A stretch of DNA of 64,000 nucleotides from Schistocephalus solidus (GCA_017591395.1 WEDG01001497.1:328610-392609); one strand, 5' to 3'. Positions 11,871-22,030 are shown, counted from the first letter of the stretch. The notes: generated by a model from the sequence alone, not told the origin. A program made the numbers and translations.

Positions 11871-12073
11871 TCTCCAAATCGAGCAATGTTGGAAATCTTA
11901 GCCTACACAACCTGCCAGTCCAATCCATTCCCTAACGGTTCTCCAGGGTTTCTGAGGACTTTTGTTCGACTAGGACAGCTCTCCAAATAGAGCAACCTGC
12001 CGGAAATCTTGGCTTGGTTTACACAACCTACCAGTTCAATCCAGGCTCTAACTGCTCGTCAGGCTTTCTGAGG
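11871..12073. repeat. Diverged tandem duplication, two units of about 90-110 bp
   Basis: Units at 11871-11957 and 11980-12073 share, in the same order, TCTCCAAAT-GAGCAA, GGAAATCTT-GC, ACACAACCT-CCAGT-CAATCCA and a final TTTCTGAGG. Several substitutions and short indels separate them, so the duplication is old. No coding capacity is evident. Confidence 0.7.
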
Positions 12074-12337
12074 TGTATCTACAAAACCTGCTGAGTCGTT
12101 CATTATCCATATTCTGTCCAACTGATTGTGAAATTTATATCGAGTAACTCGTTATAACAAATACTTTTAACAACTTCCACTAGCAAACGTAGTTAAGAAC
12201 GTTCGAGGGATTTCATTAATTTGTAAAAAGGCGGAGTAGATAACTCATATATTGCTTGAGTAAAACCGCTGGTAGTGTAAGCCTACACCTAGCCCCCCGT
12301 TAATTCTTAAGTCACCACACAAGAATTCAAAAAGTCA

Positions 12338-12420
12338 TGCCGCAAGCCGGAATTGAACCCGCGACCACCAACGCGATGGCGACGCTCGCTAACCACTTAA
12401 CCACCTCATCACGATGGCGG
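12338..12420 (-). repeat. tRNA-derived SINE head with A and B boxes
   Basis: On the minus strand an A box, TGGTTAAGTGG (12393-12403), fits TRGYNNARNNG, and a B box, GGTTCAATTCC (12349-12359), fits GGTTCRANNCC. The start GATGAGGTGGTTAAGTGGTTAG recalls tRNA-Ser, but the acceptor ends do not pair (GATGAGG against TTGCGGC) and the T-stem is imperfect. It is therefore a tRNA-like SINE promoter or pseudogene, not a working tRNA. Confidence 0.65.
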
Positions 12421-12448
12421 ACGCTCTCTCAAATTAATATGCACGCTA

Positions 12449-13364
12449 TTGACGACTGACATTTGTGGAGGATGTCAGAAATTGTCCATCAAGCTAAACC
12501 AGCTCGATGATGAGATATGGCAAATAAAATCTGCGCTAAAAGGCACCTCTAAAGCAGTAGATGCCACTCAGGTGTCCACTGAGCGACTGACCAGCAGCAA
12601 AACCATTGATACGCGTTCAAAGGGTATCTCAACAACAACTTCGACAGCTTCTACGTCTATCGAACAACAAGTACCAATGGCGCAGGACAAAAACAGTCCA
12701 CCAAAACAAAAACCGTCCAAAACGCAAAACTGACATCAAGAACGAAAAAGCCAATGCACAACCGATTACGAGAGATTCCTCAAAAAAACTCGAACACGGG
12801 GCTTTGACCATTGCCTTGTCCTCCACAGGAAGTACTAAGATTCTCACGCCAAGCACAAACAGTGGAAATGGATTCCAAAACCCAAACTACCACCTGCAAT
12901 TCAAAATCGTCGAACCCATGGAATTCGCCAAAACCAAAAAAACCGGATCAAAGCCAACACATAGCCAATAAGCATCTGCTCCATCGTCACCAGTGCGCAA
13001 CGTGAACCCTTCCCACCAGGTAGGGGAAGACAGTGTCGTAGGTTCACAAAATGCCACGGACAGAAAAAAGGTTCATAATACAGAAACTACCTGAATCAAC
13101 AGCTACCACTTCCGTAGACCGATATTCTGAAGACATGAACCACTTTCATGAACTCCTGAACAATATGCTGGAACCTTATACGTCGATTGAACTGGAAAAA
13201 GCCTTCCGCCTTGGAAAACGGCCCGAAATCCAATCTGAATCAACACGTCCTAGGCCTCTAAAAGTTATCTTGACCAGTAGCCAGGAAGCCAGTCTCATTC
13301 TGTCTAGGTGCTTTAAGTTAAAAAACTCAAACCCGGGAGTTTTTATCCAGTTTTTCCTATCTTC
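12449..13364 (+). pseudogene. LINE ORF1-like protein remnant
   Basis: Two open pieces make up this remnant. The first (12449-12733) starts with CGGCQKLSIKLNQLDDEI, a Cys-X2-Cys motif running into a coiled-coil-like helix, then a Ser/Thr/Lys-rich tail. The second (13051 to about 13364) has LEKAFRLGKRPE, RPRPLKVIL and EASLILSRCFKLK. Its pattern (AFRLGK, then RPRPLKVIL, then a string of aliphatic and basic residues) is repeated at 50913-51113 (LKAYRIGK, RPRNLTTIL, AQLLLQRN) and in 55505-55744. This appears to be the RNA-binding ORF1 protein of a CR1-like LINE. The frame continues past 13364 only by running into an inverted B2 fragment, so those last residues are not original. Confidence 0.55.
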
Positions 13365-13365
13365 A

Positions 13366-13650
13366 CGTTATTCAGGAGAAAAAACTGCTGCCTTTAAGGA
13401 TGAAAGCAGTTCAGATCAGGGAAGTGCTAACACAAGTGCAGTTTGTTTGCAGTCTCTCTGTCTTTGTTAGGAACCGGAATTCTGTCCCAGGCAAGAGTGC
13501 ATCCGTGGACGGTTGCTCACTGTCTGCCGAAGAAGTCAACGGGTGCAGGCTGCAGAAACGATGCCGTATCCCTCAAGGTAACACCTGGAATCGGGTTCAG
13601 ATGCCGTGCACTACGTCGAACTGGAAAACAGATTTGATGGTTTAGAGGTG
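13366..13650 (-). mobile_element. B2 LINE fragment, cut inside its 3' hairpin
   Basis: The plus-strand sequence matches the beginnings of the B2 copies at 36513 and 47503 almost base for base: the hairpin half TATTCAGGAGAAAAAACTGC, then the 3' UTR and the end of the RT. It starts in the middle of the ENE-like hairpin at 13372-13392, so the true 3' end is missing. It separates an ORF1-like remnant from a B1 3' UTR. Confidence 0.7.
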
Positions 13651-13872
13651 ATATCCCTGAGAACCTTTTTAATTTAAGCTACACATTATTTGTTTTCAGA
13701 TAACCTGTGTCAACACTTCCCTGTCCTGAATTTTAATACCTCAATAAGCTGCAGTGTTTCTCCTGAAAACATTTCAAAGAACAATCAGGAGTTTTTTTCA
13801 CTGTCAGCTTGACTCTCTTTTGTATATATATTTTGACCTGGCCTGTAAACTGGCAATAAATAAATAAGCAAG
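13651..13872 (+). mobile_element. B1 LINE 3' UTR with AATAAATAAATAAG tail
   Basis: From CTGTGTCAACACTTCCCTGTCC onward this matches the 3' ends at 54296-54460 and 57690-57864: a hairpin, a GACCT-GCCTGTAAACTGGC block, and a tail of TAAA units beginning at about 13852. It is the 3' terminus of a plus-strand B1 copy whose body is lost. Confidence 0.75.
13751..13808 (+). promoter_or_regulatory. ENE-like 3' UTR hairpin (B1 copy)
   Basis: The 5' arm is GCAGTGTTTCTCCTGA and the 3' arm TCAGGAGTTTTTTTCACTG. The upper stem CTCCTGA/TCAGGAG is perfect. The lower stem AAGCTGCAGT pairs with ACTG-T-CAGCTT with one bulge. One base of the 5' U-run is changed to G. The A-rich tail begins about 45 nt downstream. 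Confidence 0.6.
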
Positions 13873-14220
13873 TAAAGTTGTAGACTTTTCTCATGTTCCG
13901 AATCAAAACAGAAGACGATTAAAAATGAATTGTCGCTGTGCAATGCATGGCTGAGCGAAAAGAGAGTGAAGTTAGCAAAGGAATTGCAAGACTGGCTGTA
14001 TGTAGTCCTGCTATGAGAGTATTTGTCCAATATTAGTTAATTATTTATTTATTTAGAATTTATATTTGGTAAGCACTGGCAAGGCACTGTCTAAGCAAAC
14101 ATTAGTAACGAAAAAAAGTTATGACAATGTGTGCAGATAAAATGTACAAATACATAACTTGTCCTGCTATGTCAACAGTTAGCAATGTTTTAGAATTAAT
14201 GGTGAACCAGAAAAAATAGG

Positions 14221-14305
14221 CAGTGAAAAAAACTCCTACCATAAAAATGGTGGGAGAGATCATTAAGCCTTCATTTTTTAATAGAAGGTAGGAGAAAAAA
14301 ACTGC
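14221..14305 (-). promoter_or_regulatory. ENE-like 3' UTR hairpin (A copy)
   Basis: In the transcript (minus) sense the 5' arm is GCAGTTTTTTTCTCCTACC and the 3' arm GGTAGGAGTTTTTTTCACTG. The 8-bp upper stem is perfect, the U-runs oppose each other and the lower stem CAGT/ACTG closes them. The loop is about 45 nt. The element's A-rich tail lies about 170 nt downstream. Confidence 0.65.
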
Positions 14306-15010
14306 TTAGGAAAAAAATGGTCAGGTGGTAGAGTAGGGTAATACTGTAGTAGCATTTCAGAATGAGATAATGAAACGTCGAGGTGATTCGTTTTTGATCT
14401 CTTAGGCGTATAAGACAAAATCTCACGAAAATGCGTCAATGAACTTAAGTCCTCAGCATCTTAGGATCCAGAATTGAATTCTGATGATGGTTAGTATCCA
14501 AAGGAACGGTAGCAATTTAGACTGCGGACTACCCAATGTGTACGTCCGAATGACGTCATCTTTTGGATGACTGGTGATATAAGGAGACATCATAGTTCAT
14601 GGACGACCCGATGTAGCGAAAATATAGTTTCAAGAGAGTAACTTAAATTCCCGATGGTCCTTTCTCCGAGTCATGGGGAAAGCTACTGGGAAAAGATAAG
14701 GAAAATAAAAGGTTAATAGAATCAGTGTTAAGATAAATGTGCAGTCTTCGCTTGAATGCAGATAGACTAGTTAACGACCTAATTTCAATTGGCAAGTTAT
14801 TCCAAAGAAAACTATACCTAGAAGCAAAGACGAGAGAGCGTTTACACGTGGAGGATGCGGGGGGAGGTATACTTAGTTCAGAATTTCTTAGGTTATAAGG
14901 AAGACTAACGGGGGTAATGACAGAAAGCTTGGGGAGAGTTGAACTATTATTTAGTCGGAAAAGGAGAAAAAAGCCTGCTTCAAGTCTCCTTACCCAAAGA
15001 AATTTTAGCT

Positions 15011-15990
15011 TTATTCGCTAGCATCTTGTTGAGTAGGAAGTAGTTGAAAGAGTCGGAAATAGGAGTTTTTTGTGAAATGTCTTTGGACATTTTCAATTTT
15101 TGAACGGCTAGATGCGTTCATTAAACCGAAGAAAGGACAGCAAAATTCAAGAATGGGAAGTACAAACATACGATAAAGTCTTAATTTAATTTCAGGAAGG
15201 TAGAAATTATAAGAAATAAAGGCGCAAATCTGAGCAGCTTTGGCTGAAATTCTATCGGCATGAGGCGAAAGATCCTTGATGGAGGAACATTCAATCATAG
15301 GGCAACCTTCAAAAATAAGAGGTTGCGGCAGCCTTACAGGCCCAAAACTCATGTAGCGACACTTAATAGGTGAGAACTCCATTAGCCATGTGGAGCTCCA
15401 GGCCGAAATAGCGTCTTAGTCTGAATGAATTTGTTCTAGGCACCGTTCGGTCGTAGAGTTAGAGAAGGAATACACGCATTTGAGGTCATCAGCATAAATA
15501 AAAGATTGAAAATGTTTATATCATTTATATACAGTAAGAACAACAAAGGACCTAATACGGTACCTTGGAGGACACCACTAACAATCGGGGTAGGACTTGA
15601 GTATGAGGACCATACTAAAACCTTTTGCTTTCGATCATTTAGGTATGATCTAATAAAGTCAGTAAGGGGACTACGAAATCCTATAGCTTCTAGTTTAGCT
15701 AGAAGTCGTTTATGAGGCACTTTATCGAAAGATCAAAATAGATAACTACCACAGAGAGATGATCATTACGAAGAGAGGTTAGAAGATTTAGAAAAGACAT
15801 GTGGCAGGTTTAACAAGAGTGGTCCGGTAAGAAGCCGTGTTGAGAAAAAGTTGATAATTTGATTGCTTATGCAAAAAAATCCGTGATTTTTGCAATTATT
15901 TTTCGAAACGTTTAGCAAGAGAGGGCTTTTATGAACACCGCGATAGTTATGAATGTCCGAGCGGGAACCAGATTTAAAAACTAGTATTAT
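15011..15990 (-). pseudogene. A-family reverse transcriptase, broken
   Basis: The main pieces are 15720-15436 (PHKRLLAKLEAIGF, SGVLQGTVLGPLLFLLYIND, and a catalytic-box remnant reading FMLMTS where FADD is expected) and 15382-15011 (thumb: SAKAAQICAFISYNFYLPEIKLRLYRMFVLPILEF, then KIENVQRHFTK). The upstream fingers (15720-15990) are open only in scraps. Compared with A2 and B copies the order is normal for a CR1/Jockey RT. Loss of the Asp-Asp box and several frameshifts make it non-functional. Confidence 0.75.
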
Positions 15991-16468
15991 AATAGAAGTT
16001 TTCCAGTAATTGAGGAAGAAACCATTTTCGAGAAATACTGAGAATAACTTGCTTAGTAAAGGAAGAAAATCCCTTAACTGTTTAATAAGTGAGTTTGGAA
16101 TGTTATCAGTTCCAACCGAATGTGAATTTTTTAGGTGAGCTATTTCCTTTTGAATACATGAAGGCGAGAATTTAATGGTTGGTAGAAGCGAATTTGAAAG
16201 CAGAGGAATTGTGGGAGTGGGCTTGTTTCAGTGGTAAAGTGGTTGGCAAAAAAACGAATTTAACAACTCTGCTTTGCCCAAATCGTCTTTAACAAATTTT
16301 TTGTTACAGTCGCTTAGCCGATGACCGAACATGGAAGATATGAGCAACAGATTTGGATGAATTGCCATCACTTAGTGCCCGAGACTCCCTACGCTTATCT
16401 CTCGCGAGCCTAATTTTCGATGCTAATTCAAATATTTGTGCAATCCTTAAATGAACTGACAAAGAGCT

Positions 16469-17500
16469 TTAAGATGAATCTTTAAGTTGTTTTTGTAATT
16501 TTTTAAGTCTGTTCTGGAGAAAATGCGGAACAGTAGAAGAAGCTGTATTTTCATTAAAAATCTTAAACGGGATAAAAGCATGGATTTTTTCTGTGAGGCT
16601 CTGCAATAGCTCACGGAAAAAGTGTGGATCGTTGATTGCGAATATGCTATGCCAATCTAGATTGCTTACGAAATTATTTATCATTTTATGGTTTGTGTTA
16701 GCAAAGTCGAGGTTATTGCATTTAACCTCAGGCTTAGTAAGAAGGGGGACTGGAAAACAACAGTGAATTATTGCGTGATCACTTGTGAAAAGATCATGAT
16801 GAAAATTCATAAAGAGAGGATGGACATCATTTGTAAAAATTAAATTTAAAATGTTGTCATTTCTAGTAACTGATCTGACCAGTTGGGACATGTTTGAAAA
16901 GTTAATAGAATCAACCAATTTCTGATGTTTAGGCGGAGAGGAATTTGCCCGCCAGTCAATGTCTGGCAGGTTGAAATCGCCTACGATTATTTTGACATCA
17001 AATTGTGTGTCTGCAACTTTTTCAAATAGTTCACAGAGCTCGCTTTCATTGCCAGAATAACACGGAGGATTATAGACACAGCCAATTAACGCTTTTTTAT
17101 TGTGAGGGAGGATGACTGAAGCAAAGCATACATTTCCAGAAAAGGACGAAATGGCCAGCTGAAAAGGGAAATGTACAAAGGATGACTTAATATAACGGAG
17201 GCAACCACCACCACGTTTTTCAGCGCGGTCTTGTCGGTACAAATTGAAATTATCTATAGCAAGCGTTGAGTCAGAAATAAGAGAGTGAGCCCAGGATTTA
17301 GTGATGCACAGCACATCTGGATCAAGCTCAAAGGCTACTGTTCTAAGCTCAGCCATCTTATTTACAACTGATCTCGCATTGAGTGAAACTAAGCTGAGCG
17401 TATTCCTGAGCTGCAGGTTACGCTTATCAGTATTAATAAAAAAGGATAATTTGGTGGCGGAGAAGAAAACTGGAAAGAAGAAACGAAAGGGGGGAAACAA
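16469..17500 (-). CDS. LINE EEP endonuclease domain (catalytic Glu lost)
   Basis: This open frame of 343 residues is the longest in the window. It is the apurinic-type endonuclease (exonuclease-endonuclease-phosphatase fold) that nicks target DNA for target-primed reverse transcription. Landmarks: LNARSVVNK at 40-48, ITKSW at 66-70, RGGGCLRYIKSSF at 96-108, IGCVYNPP at 139-146, VGDFNLPDIDW at 173-183 and TSDHAIIH at 239-246. The family position ITETW/ITESW carries the metal-binding Glu; here it is Lys 68. The A2 copy at 26120-26458 still has Glu (ATESW). The GDFN and SDH motifs are intact. The frame ends before the RT, so the ORF2 polyprotein is split. The N-terminal 30 residues are probably not native, as the domain starts near residue 36. 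Confidence 0.8.
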   Translation of the reverse strand: MFPPFRFFFPVFFSATKLSFFINTDKRNLQLRNTLSLVSLNARSVVNKMAELRTVAFELDPDVLCITKSWAHSLISDSTLAIDNFNLYRQDRAEKRGGGCLRYIKSSFVHFPFQLAISSFSGNVCFASVILPHNKKALIGCVYNPPCYSGNESELCELFEKVADTQFDVKIIVGDFNLPDIDWRANSSPPKHQKLVDSINFSNMSQLVRSVTRNDNILNLIFTNDVHPLFMNFHHDLFTSDHAIIHCCFPVPLLTKPEVKCNNLDFANTNHKMINNFVSNLDWHSIFAINDPHFFRELLQSLTEKIHAFIPFKIFNENTASSTVPHFLQNRLKKLQKQLKDSS

Positions 17501-17522
17501 AATTGCTCTGGTCTACAATTTG

Positions 17523-18191
17523 TCAAAATGTTACTGTTATGAGAACTGAGATTATTGTACAGCGGCATATTTGGATGAAAACCTTGGAAAATAAGGCTAT
17601 ATTGTGGCGTTTGAAAGATAGGGGGTGGCATAGAAATGAGATTTGAGGGACGTTAGCAAAATTTGGCGGAAAACGTGCATTTGAAAAAGGAATAAATGAT
17701 TTCGAAAAACTGGTGGCATAATTAGAAGCGTTAATTATTTGGGGATTTCGACCACCTTTTGGGTTGGGAAGGGTGCTTACATTAGCGTTCGCAGCTGTTG
17801 TAGATGCTGAGGGGTTAGCAGGTTTCCCATCGGTAATGACATTACTGATTTTAATGCCGGGATTAGCCAATGATTCAGATTTACTAGGAGTTTTCTTAGG
17901 TTTAGTAGATTTGGCAGCTATAGCAGGCATGGTTTGCTTGGGATGAGAAAGAAGTGGCTTTGACACAATTTCACTCAAACCAGGAACAAGGTTAACGGGT
18001 GAAGATTCAGCTGGAATCGAAATTCCTGTCGATCCGGAGGGCCGTGGGCTTGCATTAGCTACAGGACAAACCTCTGAGATAACTTTTGATATTGAAGGTG
18101 TAGACGAAGGCTTCTTGTTTGCTAATGAGGGTGAAACCCGACGTTCCATTGGGGTTTTATTCCTACAGATAAACAACTTGTTTTTTTTCAA
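17523..18191 (-). CDS. A-family ORF1 C-terminal part, Ser/Pro-rich
   Basis: This 222-residue open frame lies just upstream of the endonuclease frame. It is rich in Ser, Pro, Ala, Lys and Asn, with low-complexity stretches such as PSSTPSISK and KPKKTPSKSESLANPG, and then ITDGKPANPSASTTAANANVS. The last motif recurs in the plus-strand A copy at about 35000-35060 (VITDGKLANTSAST), confirming that this is a real LINE-encoded region and not a chance frame. Function is unknown; a disordered, basic ORF1 tail that binds RNA is a reasonable inference. No zinc knuckle or RRM was recognised. Confidence 0.55.
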   Translation of the reverse strand: MKKNKLFICRNKTPMERRVSPSLANKKPSSTPSISKVISEVCPVANASPRPSGSTGISIPAESSPVNLVPGLSEIVSKPLLSHPKQTMPAIAAKSTKPKKTPSKSESLANPGIKISNVITDGKPANPSASTTAANANVSTLPNPKGGRNPQIINASNYATSFSKSFIPFSNARFPPNFANVPQISFLCHPLSFKRHNIALFSKVFIQICRCTIISVLITVTF

Positions 18192-18199
18192 ATATTGAG

Positions 18200-18700
18200 C
18201 TGAGTGCTCATGCTTAGAGAAAATAACGTCAACTTCAATCGCTGAAAAAGTTTAACCAGAACTGGTGGGTTTTTGCTACGGGAAGACAACCTTTTAGCTT
18301 CAGCGACTTTAAAGTTAAAGCCGCCTGAGTAAAGGAAATGAAATGCAACGTCCAGGGGGATTGTACTCTTGGGGACGTTTTTTTAAAAGAAAATTGAAAC
18401 TTCTCTTATGTCGGTCAATTGACTCGGTACTGACCATGTTTATAAAAGGCTCTAGTTTCACGCATTGTTGAGAAGTGAGTGAAGACAACTTTCCCTCAAA
18501 AATGGTACCAAGGATCGTGAAGAGAACCATATTTAGACATAAAGGTATTAAAGTTTTCCAGGGCGTCAAGATCTAATTTCTTCATGCTTAAGGTGGGCTG
18601 CTCTAGTGGAAGTTTTACGTGAAGAGGATGTTTGCGTCTAAGCACTGACTGGGGTTTCATATTGATTTTAAAATATAAGTATTTTTCAAATCGATAATAC
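18200..18700 (-). pseudogene. A-family ORF1 N-terminal conserved domain, frameshifted
   Basis: Three frames in series encode LDLDALENFNTFMSKYGS, then LTSQQCVKLEPFINMVSTES and IDRHKRSFNFLLKKRP, then GGFNFKVAEAKRL followed by RSKNPPVLVK. The same order is found intact at 27249-27890 (A2) and broken at 33413-33905. This about 130-residue domain is unknown to me. Its conservation between two LINE families suggests selection on an ORF1 protein. Confidence 0.6.
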
Positions 18701-18833
18701 GAAATAAAAATTGTCACTTGAGACGTTTTTCGGAATAAAAGATGTAATATTTGAAATATGCGTTTTAAGCAAGGCACTGCAAGCAAATATCTGCTAGGTT
18801 ACGAGTTTAAACTGAAAATATAATTAGCGAAGG

Positions 18834-19162
18834 GGCTATGCAGGATGAAAAATTTTGTCAACTGTTATACCAGTTACTGCAAATTATTCTTCGCTGGAAA
18901 TAAGGTAAACTTACAAAATTTCAACTTTATTTCTAGAATTAACCTTTATATTCCGTCCTTTTGACGTAAATCTGCGAGAACTTTAATGAGGCTATGTAGG
19001 GTGAAAAAGTTTAAAAACTTTATATTTTACCCTTTGGCAATTGCAATAACTGCAAGTGTGTGTAGCTGATAATGACGTAGAAATACAATAAATTGTCAAT
19101 AATATAGCTAATATTTTCAACAGGAAACGAAGAAATCGGTTTAAAATTCGAGAATTCACTTA
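18834..19162 (-). promoter_or_regulatory. A-family 5' UTR with repeated monomer starts
   Basis: The phrase GGCTATG-AGG-TGAAAAA begins at 18834 and again at 18990, a spacing of 156 bp. The outermost block ends in GGAAACGAAGAAAT...TCACTTA, shared with the 5' ends at 28511 and 30303. This resembles a LINE promoter built from tandem monomers, although the two units here are much diverged. Confidence 0.45.
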
Positions 19163-19199
19163 TCTTCAAATTATGCTGTCAAGCCTTTTTTTAAATCCA

Positions 19200-20340
19200 A
19201 ACTTATGTCAGCGTTAACCGTCTCGTTTAGGAGTAAATGCCATGGTCACACCACTCGTTGGCTAAGGAAAACTTTGTGAGGTCCAATCGCATGCTTGTGT
19301 TTCTGACCTTATATGGATAATCGTGCAGATAAATTGTGCAGACAAACTCAAAGTTATCCTCCGGGCTCAGTGAGGAAACCTGTTTGCGGATAGTAATAAT
19401 TGCATTTAATTCCGGTTTACAGGCAATATCCACAATGTTCAGAGCAGCGTACACCGTAAGTGTCTGTAAGACGGGGAAAATAATTCAAGTTGTTTCAACC
19501 TTTCCTGGTAGGGTAAATCTTAAATACTCTCTACCACCATCGTTGCCCTCCGTTGCATCGGTTCGATGACATCAATAGCTTCATCCCTAGAATCAAGGTT
19601 GGCAGACTGTTATCGAAATGTAGTCTCTCGAAGACGCCAAAAATATTTCCAAAGACTTCAAGGGGAATATTTTAAAAGCACGTCTGATCCAGTGCTATTT
19701 ATAAGTTGTCTTCTGGACTGTTTTCTTACAGTGTTCTGACGTCATCAATTTCGCTATTGTCTAAATGTTCAGATCTTTGTGCATTTCTACCTCTCTAAAT
19801 GTAGTGCCAATAATAAAATACTGGTGTTTTGGCGATACTTTTCAACCAACGCTAATGTTCCGGAAATCCACACTTGGATACCTTTAACTTTAAAAAGTCA
19901 TCTGGTCGAACAGACACTCACTTTTTTTGTTATTTGATTGTAGACTTTGAGTTGTCAGCGCAGTTGACTTCAGCCCATATCTTTGTGTCATTAGCAAATA
20001 TGACAGCTTTACAGTCTTAATAATTGAGACAGTCATTCACAAAGATATGGAAGAATAGCATGCCTAATACAGGACCTTGTGCGACCCCACTGTTCGCCTT
20101 AACCCAATCGAAGGTTGAATTGACAACAATGACTCTCTGCATAATCGAAGTTTATAAAACGTTTGATTCATTTGAACTTCCTGCCTATAATTCCCATTTC
20201 CAAAATATTTTTAAAGATAAGTTGGTTGGGTACGCCATCAAAGGCGTTTCTGAAATCAAAGCATACAGCACATTTGGATTGCCCTGTCAGCAACCATCGT
20301 TCAATTCTCATTTGAATAGAGAAGACTAGTGAGACAAGAG
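19200..20340 (-). pseudogene. E-family CR1-like RT fragment
   Basis: In the minus direction this reads as RT palm then thumb and C-terminus. CAVCFDFRNAFDGVPNQLIF lies near 20285-20225, the catalytic box FANDTKIW near 20000, a VQRRAT-type motif (EPMQRRATM) near 19560, and the C-terminal SSLSPEDNFEFVCTIYLH at 19227-19454. These match the plus-strand E copy at 45676-46807. Several stops are present and the FADD box has become FAND. It is 5'-truncated and dead. Confidence 0.65.
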
Positions 20341-21059
20341 CGATTTCACTGCAGGTGTGACCATAATATGTATCGAGTAATAAAAATAGGGGTAACAGCC
20401 ATAGGGGTAACCGTCAGAGATGCTAGATAGAGGAAACTATCCTGGGCATCAACAGTACGCTTAGGGTCGAGCGATCAAAGGAACATAGAGGTCGCGAAGG
20501 TCATCGTCAAAATGCTAGAGATGCGACCATGATAATCTTTTTTTCTGATTGCTGAGACCACCGAAAGTTGGCGAAAATTGAAGGAAACCACCACTATTTT
20601 CAACAATCCGTGTATAGTCAACACAAGAGAGAAGGTTAAAGGCCGCAAAGACCATCACCCTAAGGTGCAGCAGATGCGATGGCGGACGAGTTTGTAGCAG
20701 ATTATAGAGGGTGGACGAAGAAGAGAACCCCGAAATCCTAGGGAACCAATGGGGTCGTCAATATTTTTAAATGATAGTCAAAATCATGGGGAAACGGAAA
20801 ATGGCTACAAAGATCGTTATTTTTACAAAAATTTGTGCAAACGAAACAAAAATGGTTCCCGAGGGAATAGTAAACAGCATGTTAGGTTGTGTCTGAGCGT
20901 AGCATGACAGGATAATGAGAGATATGGTAATTGCTTTAGAAGTGCTCAATAACGTGCGTTCAGGGAGTGCTGTTTCGCATGTGAATTGATGAAGAACGTG
21001 AGGTCTGGACATCTCAGTAGTCAGATTGGATATTCTGATGATAGTTATTGGCAAACGAA
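20341..21059. other. Unassigned A-rich stretch between LINE fragments
   Basis: No domain was recognised. Phrases such as GATGCGACCATGATAATC and repeated GGGGTAACAGCCAT-type words recall the 3' UTR of A2, so it may be old LINE UTR. The 95-residue hydrophobic minus frame at 20767-21054 has no support. Confidence 0.35.
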
Positions 21060-22030
21060 ACAGAGGTAGTTGAGAATGTGCGCGCCAATGTGACCCGATT
21101 ATTTGATGATTATTTGACTGAGGGTGGGCTATGAAGTCATCTTAGTTCGTGGATAGACTATGCTTGGAAGTATAATTTGTAGACAGTCTTCAAATACCCG
21201 ATCATCCTTTTTGGGGTCATTGAGAAAACTGCTCGTGAAAGATGGTGATAATGAAGGCTTAATTGTGTCAGTGTTAAGATAGATGTGCAGTCTTCATTTT
21301 CAATCAGATAGGTTATTGGTCACCTTATATCGACTGAGAGGTTATGCCAAAAAAAGCAATACTTAGGAACAAAGAACAGGGAGTGCTTAGAATTGGATGA
21401 TATAGGAGGACACATAATCAGTGAAAAATTACGAAGGCTGTACGGATGACTACAGTGGTAAGGTTTGAAGTTCGGGGATTATTTGAAATGGTATGAGGGC
21501 GGAAAGGGAGACAGAAGCCAGCTTCCAGTCACCGAACTCATTGCAATCTTAGGTTAGCTTGCTGGGACCTATTCGAGTAGGAGGTAATTGAAAGTGTCGG
21601 AGGTACGAGTTTCCGAGTAAAATACCTTTGGAAATTTTCAATTTTTAAGCAGGTAGACTGTTTCATTAAATTAAATAATGAGCAAGACAAACATTCAATT
21701 TAGTCTTACTTTAATTTCAGGAATATAAAAAATTTAAGTAATAAAGCAACAAATCTGACAGCTTAGGCCGTAATTCTGTCGGCTTAAGGCGAGAGATCTA
21801 AATTAATACTGTAGTTTAAATTTAAGTCCTTGATACTATAACGTTCAATCATAGAGGCGCTTTTAAAAATAACTTGTTGTGGTAGTCTTTCAGGCCAAAA
21901 TCACATGAAAAAGACACCAAGAAGGTGAGACTTCCATTTGCCACGTTCAACTACACGTGGAAAGAGCAAGCAAGTCGGCATGGATTACTTGTAAGTCTCG
22001 TTGTGTCGGAGATTTAGAGGGTTTCAATAT
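21060..22030 (-). mobile_element. A-family LINE fragment (RT end and 3' UTR)
   Basis: The plus-strand sequence runs parallel to 14570-15420 of the A element, including CAGTGTTAAGAT-AATGTGCAGTCTTC and the thumb region near 21550-21780. It is more diverged than the other A copies and lacks the hairpin and tail, so it is an old internal fragment. Confidence 0.6.

Larger units (their letters stand above)
14041..19162 (-). mobile_element. Nearly full-length A-family LINE (about 5.1 kb)
   Basis: This is the most complete LINE in the window. In the minus direction it reads: 5' UTR with repeated monomer starts (19162-18834), an ORF1 region (18790-17523), an EEP endonuclease (17500-16469), a degenerate linker and RT (about 16468-15011), and a long 3' UTR (15000-14041) with the ENE-like hairpin, ending in TTCTAAATAAATAAATAA. 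The 5' end, TAAGTGAATTC, coincides with the 5' ends of the copies at 30303 and 28511, supporting full length. Frameshifts and stops in the RT and a lost catalytic Glu in the endonuclease mean it is dead. The RT signature SGVLQGTVLGPLLFLLYIND places it in the CR1/Jockey group of EEP-type LINEs; I cannot fix the clade. Confidence 0.8.

Noticed and set aside
12338..12420. Functional tRNA gene
   Set aside because: Acceptor arm does not pair and the T-stem is imperfect, although A and B boxes are present.
13751..13808. Rho-independent terminator reading of the hairpin plus T-run
   Set aside because: Eukaryotic LINE context; T-runs lie on both sides of the upper stem and a lower stem encloses them, which a terminator would not show.
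14221..14305. SECIS or histone-type 3' stem-loop as explanation of the shared hairpin
   Set aside because: No SECIS quartet of non-canonical pairs and no selenoprotein frame; the arms and loop size do not fit a histone stem-loop.
17764..17946. Hydrophobic plus-strand frame within the A ORF1 region
   Set aside because: Antisense of the Ser/Pro/Ala-rich ORF1 tail; such sequence gives Gly/Leu/Ala-rich shadows.
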